A stretch of DNA of 64,000 nt from Prevotellaceae bacterium MN60 (lineage in GTDB: Bacteria > Bacteroidota > Bacteroidia > Bacteroidales > Bacteroidaceae), in assembly GCA_900199555.1 (NCBI GenBank), contig FZQZ01000011.1, positions 39,867-103,866 of the forward strand. The letters run 5' to 3'. The translations under genes were made by a program, and so were the position numbers. Under the pieces are notes generated by a model, which worked only from the letters and a program-made list of their open reading frames with translations, did not search any database and was not told the DNA's origin. Of this stretch, positions 1 to 7,312 are shown piece by piece (the stretch's first letter is position 1; each line of letters opens with the position of its first letter).

Positions 1-833
1 TACTATTGATATGTGCTACTGCACTATTCGGATTCAGTCAGGCACATGCTCAGTTGCAGGAAGACGACTACGAAATCCTCAACCATGTTTCTCTCGGTGT
101 GTCGGCAGGTACCACTGGTATCGGATTTGAGGTGGCAGCACCCATCACCGATCAGTTTGCTGTACGCGCAGGCTACTCTTTCATGCCTAAGTTCAAATAC
201 TCTCAGAAGCTGACTCTTGACAAAGGCGACCTTGCTGCTTTCTATGTAAATGGTCAGTATGTTCATGAGGTAGAGCTGGAAGGTAAGCTCAATATCGGTA
301 ACTTCAGCCTGTTGTTCGACTGGTATCCTTGGAAGAATAGCTCTTTCCGCGTTACTGCTGGTGCCTATATCGGCAAGAGCGCACTGGTAACCGTTACCAA
401 CAAGGAGCCATTTATGAATCCTGAGTATGCTGGTAAGGCTGGTATCGACCTGAGTAAGACTGGTAGCAGCGTCATGGAGAAGTACACCATCGTGAGCGAT
501 GCACAAGGCAATATCGATGCCAAGGTAAAGGTTAATGGCTTCAAGCCCTACATCGGTATTGGTTTTGGTCGTGCCGTTCCTCGCAACAGAGTAGGTGTTC
601 AGTTTGACTTGGGTGTACAGTTCTGGGGCAAGCCCGAACTGCAGACTAACGTGATGTACTATGACGGAGAGCTTGGCGACTTTGTTACTCGCTACGAGAA
701 GGTAGAGAAGGGTCGTATCACCCGTTCTCACGAGGACAAGGACTATAAAGACCTCCGCAACGCTCTGAAGACTGCCGAAGCTATCACAGTTTATCCAGTG
801 ATGACTGTTCGCTTTGTAGGACGTATTTTCTAA
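1..833 (+). CDS. Outer-membrane beta-barrel protein, 5' partial
   Basis: The frame is already open at the window edge, so the start codon lies upstream. The visible protein begins inside a signal peptide (ALFGFSQAHAQ, cleavage after AQA-like residues) and runs about 260 mature residues. It shows alternating hydrophobic/aromatic strands with many Gly and Tyr (for example GISFEV-like and YIGIGFGRAV segments) and ends in VRFVGRIF, a terminal aromatic residue typical of outer-membrane barrels. I recognise the fold type but not a named family. It is followed after 37 bp by a lipoprotein gene on the same strand, so the two may be cotranscribed. Ligand and role are unknown. Confidence 0.6.
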   Translation, partial: LLICATALFGFSQAHAQLQEDDYEILNHVSLGVSAGTTGIGFEVAAPITDQFAVRAGYSFMPKFKYSQKLTLDKGDLAAFYVNGQYVHEVELEGKLNIGNFSLLFDWYPWKNSSFRVTAGAYIGKSALVTVTNKEPFMNPEYAGKAGIDLSKTGSSVMEKYTIVSDAQGNIDAKVKVNGFKPYIGIGFGRAVPRNRVGVQFDLGVQFWGKPELQTNVMYYDGELGDFVTRYEKVEKGRITRSHEDKDYKDLRNALKTAEAITVYPVMTVRFVGRIF

Positions 834-870
834 AACAAACTATTAATTGATAACTAAAATTTATTGGGAA

Positions 871-1764
871 ATGAAAAAGACTTTTATTTTAATAGCTGTG
901 GCAGCCTTGACTGCCCTCAGTTTTACAGCTTGTGGTTCGGATGACGCAGACTATGTACCCCCCACGTATAATGTAGAGCTCCCTCTCCCTGAGAATGCTG
1001 CCAATGCTGTAGCCTTTGAAGAGATTAAGGGCATGACTACTGCTGGTAAGAAACTGGCTGGCATTACCTTTACAGAGGATGGAAATGCTATCGCAGAGGT
1101 AGACGGCAAGTTTGTTGCTGGTACCTACACCTATGCCGCTGGCACTTATACACTGGCAGGTAATATTCGTGGTACTGTTAATGATGTTACCACTAAGGGT
1201 ACTTCTACAGAGAATGCTAATCTCTCGATTAATATCACCGTTACCATCGATGGCCAAACCTACACCTTCAATGGTAATGCTCAGGCCGACAGAGAGACTG
1301 CTATCGAGCTGCTCACCAATGTAGATTTGAACAATATCTGCCGCAGCTGGACTGTAAAGAACATGTCTCTGTCACTTTCTGGTGATGTATCTATGATGAA
1401 GACCTATGAGAATGGCGACCTGTCACAGCTGGGTGTGGATGCTAACGAGAATGGTGCCAACCTGACTGCCGACGAGCTTGCAGAGCTGAACAAGACCGTG
1501 CTGTCTATTGAGTTTACCAAGAGCATGAAGCTGTTCCTCACCTATAAGGAGAATGGCAAGGAGGTTACCCAGTGCGCTTCTTGGACTTCGTCAGACTTCC
1601 AAGAGTTCCTCGTTAAGGAGATTTCTGAGGCCAACAAGTTCATCGACCAGAACAGTACTATTCAGGTTGTTTACAACAATGCTGGTGGTTGCACCATCAC
1701 GTTCTTCACCACTATTAAGGGTAGCAAGAACTACGATGCTCAGCTCATCATCAACCTGGAATAA
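871..1764 (+). CDS. Secreted lipoprotein of unknown function
   Basis: The protein has 297 residues. I chose ATG 871 because it starts a classic lipoprotein signal (MKKTFILIAVAALTALSFTAC, lipobox Cys at residue 21); an upstream in-frame start would put a charged stretch before the signal. The mature part is acidic, rich in Thr/Asn and strand-like, with no catalytic motif I can identify. The Asp and Ser residues right after the Cys (CGSDD) resemble a Bacteroidetes lipoprotein export signal that sends the protein to the cell surface, which is an inference. It lies 37 bp downstream of the barrel gene and may be its partner. Confidence 0.65.
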   Translation: MKKTFILIAVAALTALSFTACGSDDADYVPPTYNVELPLPENAANAVAFEEIKGMTTAGKKLAGITFTEDGNAIAEVDGKFVAGTYTYAAGTYTLAGNIRGTVNDVTTKGTSTENANLSINITVTIDGQTYTFNGNAQADRETAIELLTNVDLNNICRSWTVKNMSLSLSGDVSMMKTYENGDLSQLGVDANENGANLTADELAELNKTVLSIEFTKSMKLFLTYKENGKEVTQCASWTSSDFQEFLVKEISEANKFIDQNSTIQVVYNNAGGCTITFFTTIKGSKNYDAQLIINLE

Positions 1765-1771
1765 GAAGGTG

Positions 1772-1839
1772 CTTATTGCAACGTTGCAACGCAACACTGC
1801 AACGCCACACTCATACCTTTAGGTGTGACGCTGCAATAA
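1772..1839 (+). repeat. GCAAC-rich hairpin repeat, copy 1 (left boundary of DUF3987 module)
   Basis: A unit of about 67 bp opens with CTTATTGCAACGTTGCAAC and closes with CGCTGCAATAA. The two ends are near-perfect inverted copies, so the whole unit can fold back on itself. Inside are GCAACGCCACACT (1799-1811) and a small stem CATACC-TTTA-GGTGTG. A second full copy in the same orientation lies at 5903-5970 and a shortened inverted copy at 5770-5803. Confidence 0.75.
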
Positions 1840-1845
1840 AAATAC

Positions 1846-1880
1846 AATCGCTCAAGGAGAAATCCCTGAGCGATTTGTTG
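1846..1880. terminator. Bidirectional intrinsic terminator
   Basis: The stem AATCGCTCAAGG / CCCTGAGCGATT has one mismatch and a short AGAAAT loop. It has A-rich DNA on the left and TTGTTGTT on the right. It sits between the convergent lipoprotein gene (+) and the DUF3987 gene (-), so it could serve both. Confidence 0.7.
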
Positions 1881-4244
1881 TTATGCCGAAATCTTACGAT
1901 AGTGTGGACGTTTGTCTGTGCCCAGCTCGTGGTGAGGAATCTCTTCTACAAGACCTTCTGTCTTCCAGCGACAAACGATGCTGCGATAGGTAGAGTCCTG
2001 ATAGTTTTCTCCTTTGGCACGACGCACATCGTCTATGGTGAATACTTGAGGCAGGTTGTCGTAGGTAGACCTATTGCTAACGCTGTTTAACTTCACTTCG
2101 TTCTTGGCTTGTTGACTCTTCATCATCTCACTGATTAGGTGCAACTGATTCTGTATTACGTAGTCGGCCATCATGAGCATGAAGTCTATACAGGCCTTTG
2201 ACTCCTTCTTGTAGCCACTCAGCAGGTGGAAGATGACGGCACAGCGGAAGGCGATGACGGCACTACGCTTACGCAGTTCGTCCATTGCCTCGTCCATGTT
2301 TTTCATAGCCTCCAGTCGCTTTTCCTCCAACCACTTGGTGATGGCTTTGCGCAGTCGTGGAGTGTCAATAAAGCCTGTCGTCTCCTGCAGTTGTTTAGCG
2401 GAATTCCATATGGTTTGCTGTTGTTGGTCAGTCAGTGCCACGTATTTTGGAATGGAGCAGAAGCGCGCGTCGGGCATCTCCGACATCAGTATGCGCCCTG
2501 CCAATCCGTTCTCTACATTCTCACGATTGAAACAGCGCATGAAGGCTCCGTAGGTGCCTAGAATAGTCCAGTTATAGGCCACGTTCACTTCGCCCGATTC
2601 TGCCTGGTCGGAGTTGTAGTCTTGTCCCCATTCACCTCTATCAAACGAGAGGCGATATACGTCGTATTTGGCCGACCAGTTGCCTGCGCCGTTAGTCTTG
2701 AGCAGTGTGTCAAGCTCTTCTCCAAACGATACCAGTGTGCGATTGGGAGCATTTTTGAAGCGACGTAGTAGGGTAGAGCAGGAAATGGTAATAGGCACCT
2801 TGCGGATGGGAATTTTTGGCACTTCCTCTGCACGTTCATTGGCCTTGCGCAACTTGTTTTTCTCCTTGATAGCTTCCTCCTGTTGGCGAGCCTCGCGCGA
2901 CTCGTCGCTAATGGGTTTCATCCACGTCTCTACAGCCTCTTTGCATGACGACTTGCCACCTGCTTGTCGACCAATAACCATTGACATCAGTCCCAGATGT
3001 TGGCGCTTGTTGTCGGCATACTCCACCTCTACCTGATCGGCATAGGAGGCTGCAATGGGCATGATGGCACTGAGTACGTTCATTCGCATATTCTCGGGTG
3101 CTGCCATCACGGGTTCGCGTAGTCCTGCTGGCAATAATTTTAGGTTGAATGTGTGGATTCTTGCTGGTGTCTCCGCCTCTTCCTGCTGCTGTTCATCGTC
3201 ATCCTCCTCGTTGTCGCTGAAGACCTCTGCATGTATCTCACGCAGTCGCTTGGTCATGGGACGGTTCATCTCGGTATAGTTGTTATAGAAGTCGCTGACG
3301 AGCTGTTGACAGTCTTCCTCCTGTGCATATTCAGGCATGCGGACTTTTATGACGGCCATCATTTGCTCCTGCGGAATCAGTCGGCACGCACCCACAGAAA
3401 AGATGCTCAGCAGCGAGTTGTGGCGTATGCCTTCCAGTTGTAAGGCGCGCTCTGTCAGTCCTGCCTCTGCCATACAAAGGTCGAAGGCGCGCAGGCTGCT
3501 AGGAGCCAGTTCTGCAGCTTTTATCTCAGGGAATAGCTCTTTCTGTAGAGCTACGGGCGCTATTTTGCGTTCTTGTGAGCTGCATCCATTTTTGGATTCG
3601 ACGTTCATTGACTGTGATTTCTGCTGACGTCCATCGATGGTCAACCCACGTTTCAAGAAGGCTTCGCGACGCGCTTTGAGTTCCTCTTCAGGCAATACCT
3701 CGTACCAATGTTCAGAGCGGTAAATCTCCTGACTAGCATCCGTTATCAGGATGAATCGTTCGGGCGAGATGCAGCTACTGTCGTAGGGTACACCTAGCGC
3801 CTGACAGTAGGCTCGTTGCGTCTCTTCAATGGTCATGCCTAGTGGCATGCGGATGTCGATATGCAGCTTCTTGCGTGCCGAATACTCCATGTGTAGCAGC
3901 ATGTTGTGCCATAGTCCGTCCTCCTTATTATTAAGAATGTACGCGCGCGAGATGGCGCCCTCTACAGCCTCGGGTTCGTCGATGTCTACGCAGGTCTGAA
4001 AGAGGAATGCCTCTGCGTCCATGTCGGCCTGACAGCGATGGTTGTCACGAAATCGGTAGTAGTGTGAGCAGCGTATAGGCAACTCGTCCTTCAGCTGTAC
4101 TTCCCCTTGATGGATACGGCTGACCATCTCTGCCAACCACGATTCGTGGGTGAGGGTGTCGTACTGGTTGAGGCTGCTTTCGTTGGCATAGCCTCGATGT
4201 GGCTTTCGTGCGCAGTTAAGCGCAATTTTGAATTTATTGCTCAT
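1881..4244 (-). CDS. Primase/helicase-like protein: BT4734-type N-terminal domain plus DUF3987 P-loop domain
   Basis: The protein has 787 residues with ATG at 4244. Residues 1-190 match the BT4734-like (formerly VirE_N) N-terminal type. They contain VDIDEPE with D87/D89 and KLHIDI with H128, an order that recalls the DxD and sxH motifs of archaeo-eukaryotic primases; that comparison is mine. After an acidic linker (about 345-360, EEDDDEQQQEE) comes a DUF3987 domain with P-loop GRQAGGKSS at 425-433 and a later helical ATPase region. The C-terminus (about 720-787) looks like a winged helix (FTIDDVRRAKGE, TYRSIVCRWKTEGLVEE). It is last in a three-gene minus-strand group but has a terminator-like hairpin and iteron-like repeats just upstream, so its expression may be separately controlled. 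Proteins of this type are common accessory genes in Bacteroides and Prevotella. The biochemical role is unproven. Confidence 0.75.
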   Translation of the reverse strand: MSNKFKIALNCARKPHRGYANESSLNQYDTLTHESWLAEMVSRIHQGEVQLKDELPIRCSHYYRFRDNHRCQADMDAEAFLFQTCVDIDEPEAVEGAISRAYILNNKEDGLWHNMLLHMEYSARKKLHIDIRMPLGMTIEETQRAYCQALGVPYDSSCISPERFILITDASQEIYRSEHWYEVLPEEELKARREAFLKRGLTIDGRQQKSQSMNVESKNGCSSQERKIAPVALQKELFPEIKAAELAPSSLRAFDLCMAEAGLTERALQLEGIRHNSLLSIFSVGACRLIPQEQMMAVIKVRMPEYAQEEDCQQLVSDFYNNYTEMNRPMTKRLREIHAEVFSDNEEDDDEQQQEEAETPARIHTFNLKLLPAGLREPVMAAPENMRMNVLSAIMPIAASYADQVEVEYADNKRQHLGLMSMVIGRQAGGKSSCKEAVETWMKPISDESREARQQEEAIKEKNKLRKANERAEEVPKIPIRKVPITISCSTLLRRFKNAPNRTLVSFGEELDTLLKTNGAGNWSAKYDVYRLSFDRGEWGQDYNSDQAESGEVNVAYNWTILGTYGAFMRCFNRENVENGLAGRILMSEMPDARFCSIPKYVALTDQQQQTIWNSAKQLQETTGFIDTPRLRKAITKWLEEKRLEAMKNMDEAMDELRKRSAVIAFRCAVIFHLLSGYKKESKACIDFMLMMADYVIQNQLHLISEMMKSQQAKNEVKLNSVSNRSTYDNLPQVFTIDDVRRAKGENYQDSTYRSIVCRWKTEGLVEEIPHHELGTDKRPHYRKISA

Positions 4245-4320
4245 GTTTTTTGCTTTTCGATGTTGATAACTATGTGCGGCGCCTGCACGTTTTTTCGAAT
4301 TCGTGATGCGAAATTACAAC

Positions 4321-4365
4321 AAAAAAATAACGGCTTCTTAGAATTTCTTCTAAAAAACCGTTGAT
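4321..4365 (-). terminator. Strong hairpin with U-run between the 201-residue gene and the DUF3987 gene
   Basis: On the minus strand AACGGTTTTTTAGAA pairs with TTCTAAGAAGCCGTT across a GAAA loop, with two G-U wobbles, followed by TTATTTTTTT. This is an intrinsic terminator shape. It lies 77 bp ahead of the DUF3987 start codon, so it either ends the upstream pair or acts as an attenuator for DUF3987. Confidence 0.65.
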
Positions 4366-4423
4366 GTCAACGAGATGTCAATCGTGCGTCAAGATGTCAA
4401 CGAGATGTCAATCTGCGTGTCAA
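4363..4423 (-). repeat. Iteron-like direct repeats upstream of the DUF3987 gene
   Basis: Two tandem units of 30 and 31 bp (4363-4392 and 4393-4423) each contain GATGTCAACGA followed by GATGTCAATC. Read on the minus strand this gives four TTGACATC cores in direct orientation. The array overlaps the stop codon of the upstream gene and sits beside the terminator-like hairpin. Confidence 0.8.
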
Positions 4424-5025
4424 TTCTTGGGCTTTAGGAGTGGTATAAACAACTCCCAAATCTCATGGCATATTTCTGCATCTGTATCACTGATGTCGTA
4501 GTCGTAGAGGTCAACGATGTTGTAGTTGCCTATTCTTGTACGACGTATGGAGTTGGGCTTTACTTTGTTGCCCAGTATGCGCTCTATCAAGGCACCGAAT
4601 ACGGCCTTTGAGGTCTTGTTGTCAATGATGCCCGTACGCTTCATTACGCGCATCACATGAGGCCAAGTCCATGAGGTCTGTCGGATGTCTTCCTTGCTGG
4701 TAGCCTTGCGGCTCACTTCCAAGGGTATGTTCATGCGGCGATGTATCTCGCGAATAATCACCACCAGTTGGTTGGCGTGGGCTGCATTCGTGCGGAAGCG
4801 TCCTAACACGCAGCCTGGCAGCACCACCGCTGGCTGTTCGTTGGCAGTATTTGTAGCAAAGTGGTCGTCGATGGCTCGCAGTGCCTCATAGCCTTCCGGT
4901 TCACAGTGGTTCTCCTGAAACCACGCCATCAGCAGCGAGCGATAGGGGCGCGCCTCGTCGTAGTCGGGCTGCCTTTGGGCTTGTCCCACTACAAATCCTA
5001 CGGGTATTTCTCTCAGGTTGGGCAT
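4420..5025 (-). CDS. Unrecognised protein of the DUF3987 module
   Basis: The protein has 201 residues with ATG at 5025. It is mostly helical and charged. The stretch SWTWPHVMRVMKRTGIID followed by KAVFGALIERILG may be a helix-turn-helix-like segment, but this is weak. There is no signal peptide, membrane segment or known catalytic motif. It starts 15 bp after the stop of the 219-residue gene, so the two are probably cotranscribed. Its 3' end carries the iteron-like repeats. Position suggests a job alongside the primase/helicase-like protein, which is inference only. Confidence 0.6.
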   Translation of the reverse strand: MPNLREIPVGFVVGQAQRQPDYDEARPYRSLLMAWFQENHCEPEGYEALRAIDDHFATNTANEQPAVVLPGCVLGRFRTNAAHANQLVVIIREIHRRMNIPLEVSRKATSKEDIRQTSWTWPHVMRVMKRTGIIDNKTSKAVFGALIERILGNKVKPNSIRRTRIGNYNIVDLYDYDISDTDAEICHEIWELFIPLLKPKN

Positions 5026-5040
5026 CGGTCTTTCTCTTTC

Positions 5041-5700
5041 TTATTGTCTAGGCTCGCGCATGTCGCAGTTCATGGTCTCTATCTCCATCTCGTTTAGGCG
5101 CTTAATCACGTCTGCATAGTTGGGGTCAACACTTGTAAAGATGAGCTTGCTGCCCAGTTCTTCGGTGTCGAGGATGTTTATATAGTCCATCAGCTGAGCA
5201 CTCAGTTGGTTGAATACGTCGTCCTTGTCGCCAGGCTTGTAGTACACCTCGAAGAAGAAGGCACTGGTGTCAGTAGAATGACAACAAGCATCCTCCTGAA
5301 AATCGTGGAATTCCAGCTCTATCTTGTATTCGCGTATAGCCTCTTTGTTATGAGCCCATACTGGCAACATCAGGTCGCTGCCACTCTCGCGCAGTTGGTG
5401 ATACAACTCCCATGCCGTACAGGGCACCTCTTCGTGCATGCCCATCTTGACGAACTCAGCAAAGTGTTGTGGCGTAATCTTCTGACCCGCCTCACACACC
5501 ATTTTTGTCTGTATACACTCGTCTGGAAATATGCTGCCATCAGCCTTGCTTAGCCCCCCAGCAACAATAGGATAGCTCTCGGCAAGCACTGTATTTTCAT
5601 CGTCTACTACGAACATTGCGCCAATCTGACGGGCAATCATCCCTCCGCTATAAATCAGCTTCTTGCAGTCGGGCATTGCCATTATCTTTACATGCTTCAT
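5041..5700 (-). CDS. Unrecognised protein, first gene of the DUF3987 module
   Basis: The protein has 219 residues from ATG 5700 (MKHVKIMAMPDC). Longer in-frame starts run into the GCAAC repeat, so I did not use them. It is acidic and apparently cytoplasmic, with Cys near the N-terminus (CKK) and a paired ACCHS in the middle. The central part alternates strand and helix (REYKIELEFHDF, FFFEVYYKP). I recognise no family. It is first in the minus-strand group 5700-1881 and lies just inside the right-hand inverted GCAAC repeat. Confidence 0.6.
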   Translation of the reverse strand: MKHVKIMAMPDCKKLIYSGGMIARQIGAMFVVDDENTVLAESYPIVAGGLSKADGSIFPDECIQTKMVCEAGQKITPQHFAEFVKMGMHEEVPCTAWELYHQLRESGSDLMLPVWAHNKEAIREYKIELEFHDFQEDACCHSTDTSAFFFEVYYKPGDKDDVFNQLSAQLMDYINILDTEELGSKLIFTSVDPNYADVIKRLNEMEIETMNCDMREPRQ

Positions 5701-5769
5701 ATATCTTGTTTTTTTAAGTGAATGCAAAGGTACTCGTTTTTCGTGATTTTGCCAAACGTTTCGCTCTCC

Positions 5770-5803
5770 TTGTTGCAGCGTTGCGTTGCAATGTTGCAAT
5801 AAG
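5770..5803 (-). repeat. GCAAC-rich repeat, inverted short copy (right boundary of DUF3987 module)
   Basis: Read on the minus strand this is CTTATTGCAACATTGCAAC followed by GCAACGCTGCAACA. It is copy 1 in opposite orientation without the internal CCACACTCATACC hairpin part. With copy 1 it places inverted ends around the three-gene module. Confidence 0.75.
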
Positions 5804-5826
5804 GAGTATCATACACAAGGAATAGA

Positions 5827-5863
5827 AGAATAATTAATTATTCTATTTATCATAATGTGATAA
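5827..5863. repeat. Two small palindromes
   Basis: AGAATAATTAATTATTCT (5827-5844) is a perfect 18-bp palindrome, and TATCA-TAATG-TGATA follows at 5849-5863. They sit between the inverted and direct GCAAC repeats. Their function is unknown; they could be binding sites for a dimeric protein. Confidence 0.55.
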
Positions 5864-5902
5864 GACTACCCGTCTTCTCCCACGCTTGGGGTGGTGGAGG
5901 GT

Positions 5903-5970
5903 GCTTATTGCAACATTGCAACGCAACGCAACGCCACACTCATACCTTTAGGTATGAGAACGCTGCAACA
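5903..5970 (+). repeat. GCAAC-rich hairpin repeat, copy 3
   Basis: A full-length direct copy of 1772-1839. It begins GCTTATTGCAACATTGCAAC, contains GCAACGCCACACT (5928-5940) and a perfect stem CTCATACC-TTTA-GGTATGAG, and ends CGCTGCAACA. The stem differs from copy 1 by changes that keep pairing. Confidence 0.75.
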
Positions 5971-5976
5971 AACCCT

Positions 5977-6043
5977 CCCCTTTGCCGTAATACACGCAGC
6001 CCTTTACCGTAATATATGATGCTCCTTTCCGTAATACACGATA
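5977..6043 (+). repeat. Three tandem CCGTAAT units, 22-bp period
   Basis: CCTTT-x-CCGTAATACACG-type units have GTAAT starting at 5987, 6009 and 6031, exactly 22 bp apart. The same unit type recurs at 35139 and 35161. Confidence 0.8.
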
Positions 6044-6054
6044 ATATATGCGCA

Positions 6055-6155
6055 AAACAGTCTGATATACCATGCATATCAGGCTAATATGCTCTCGTGT
6101 CAGGCTAGTATTCCATGTATATCAGTCTGACAACCAATGTGTATCAGCCTCATAC
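6055..6155. repeat. Phased array of five TATCAG-N-CTGATA palindromes
   Basis: Five imperfect copies of the odd palindrome TATCAGNCTGATA are centred at 6061, 6083, 6104, 6126 and 6148. Spacing is 22, 21, 22 and 22 bp. Spacers of 8-9 bp vary in sequence. The array ends about 65 bp before the -33 box of the DUF2975 gene. Confidence 0.8.
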
Positions 6156-6186
6156 ATGCCCGTTTAAGCGTGATGAGTAGAAATTA

Positions 6187-6290
6187 TATCGTTTTTCGAT
6201 AAAAATGTTTCGTTTTTCTTTGGTGTTTCAAAAATAATATTTATCTTTGCGCCGAAATTATTTATCGAATAACAATAAAACATTATCGAA
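6187..6290 (+). promoter_or_regulatory. Promoter of DUF2975/XRE operon with candidate operators
   Basis: TTTG (6219-6222), 19 bp, then TATCTTTGC (6242-6250) is a Bacteroidetes-type promoter. Around it are TATCG-TTTTT-CGATA (6187-6201) and TTATCGAA at 6262 and 6283 (21 bp apart), plus its inverse at 6195-6202. TCGTTTTTC also repeats at 6189 and 6210. These are plausible sites for the small regulator encoded downstream. Confidence 0.65.
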
Positions 6291-6333
6291 ATCTAATAAA
6301 CATAATCAATTGTCAACAAAAACATTATCAGTT

Positions 6334-7092
6334 ATGAAGAAAATTCAATCTATTCTGAAGAATAAGCTGAAATTCTACAGTGTCCTGACGGCCATCGTAC
6401 TGGTCGGAACAGTGCTCTCGCTCACGTTCAATTTCGAGAATTACTCATGTGAGCAAGGCGATGGCGAGGTGCTCACCCTGGATTCCTTAAAGGAAGATTT
6501 TGCAAAAATCGACAGGCAGACCACCATCAATGTGGACACCACTAACGGCAGGCGCGACACCAGCACCTTCTCGTCATGGACTGTGCACTTCAAGCCGACA
6601 TTCGAGGTGACCATCCCCGTCAGACCCATCCGTGGCGCCAACGACAAATTCCTCTATAGCAGCATCAAGGGCGAGCCCTGCATGGTGGAGATGCAGAAGG
6701 TGAAGCTGAAGATGCCTTTCGAGAAGGCATCGCCCGATTTCATGTTGACGCAGACGCTGCTGTCGTGTGCTGAACTGCCTCTGTTCATATGGCTGCTGGT
6801 CATCGTCCTGATGGTGATACGTTCTGTCTACAAAGGCGAAATCTTCGTGTCGCAGATTGCCAAAAGGCTGGAGACATCAGGCTGGCTGCTCGTTGCCATC
6901 TGGCTCGTGGTTAATGTGACGAGCTACATCCAGATACAAATGCTCCGCGAGCAGGTCTTGATGGCTTACTACGACATCTATTGGCATCCCGCCAGCGGCT
7001 ACATCATCGTCTTCGGCTTGGTACTGATGATTCTCTCGCAGATCATCCTAAAGGGTAAGGATTTGAAGGACGAACAGGAACTGACCATCTAA
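6334..7092 (+). CDS. DUF2975 family membrane protein
   Basis: The protein has 252 residues from ATG 6334 (MKKIQSILKNKLKFYS). An upstream in-frame start is too close to the predicted transcription start to be used. It has a membrane segment at about 18-38, a long extracytoplasmic loop (about 40-145, Thr/Asp rich), then three membrane segments near 146-165, 190-212 and 228-248. This four-helix layout fits the DUF2975 family. DUF2975 proteins are commonly paired with a small XRE regulator, as here (12 bp gap). The role is unknown; membrane control of the regulator is a reasonable guess. Confidence 0.8.
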   Translation: MKKIQSILKNKLKFYSVLTAIVLVGTVLSLTFNFENYSCEQGDGEVLTLDSLKEDFAKIDRQTTINVDTTNGRRDTSTFSSWTVHFKPTFEVTIPVRPIRGANDKFLYSSIKGEPCMVEMQKVKLKMPFEKASPDFMLTQTLLSCAELPLFIWLLVIVLMVIRSVYKGEIFVSQIAKRLETSGWLLVAIWLVVNVTSYIQIQMLREQVLMAYYDIYWHPASGYIIVFGLVLMILSQIILKGKDLKDEQELTI

Positions 7093-7104
7093 ACCGTTGA
7101 CACT

Positions 7105-7308
7105 ATGAGTATTATCGTAAATGTAGACGTGATGATGGCCAAGCGCAAGATGTCGTCACAAGAACTGGCCGAGAAGATTGGTATCACGCAAGCGAACCTC
7201 TCCATCCTGAAGACGGGCAAGGCCAAGGCCATCCGCTTCTCCACACTGGAGGCTATCTGTAAGGCGTTGGACTGTCAGCCAGGGGATATTTTGGAGTATA
7301 CGGAGTAA
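7105..7308 (+). CDS. Small XRE/Cro-type helix-turn-helix regulator
   Basis: The protein has 67 residues and is almost entirely one HTH_3/XRE domain: SSQELAEKIGITQANLSILK is the helix-turn-helix and RFSTLEAICKALDCQPGDIL is the usual fourth and fifth helix. This is the YozG-like pairing with DUF2975. It probably binds its own operon promoter, where TTATCGAA motifs cluster. Its 3' end converges with the cvfB-like gene four bases away. Confidence 0.88.
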   Translation: MSIIVNVDVMMAKRKMSSQELAEKIGITQANLSILKTGKAKAIRFSTLEAICKALDCQPGDILEYTE

Positions 7309-7312
7309 TCTC

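Noticed and set aside
24..731. Long open frame on the minus strand opposite the first barrel gene
   Set aside because: It mirrors the codons of the real gene, has no promoter or signal, and the + strand product has a signal peptide and barrel pattern.
1772..5803. Insertion sequence or composite transposon call
   Set aside because: The inverted ends are real, but no transposase, recombinase or clear target duplication is visible, so I kept it as a repeat-bounded module.
6055..6155. Possible CRISPR array
   Set aside because: Units are 13 bp with 8-9 bp spacers and are degenerate; there are no cas genes. A protein-binding array fits better.
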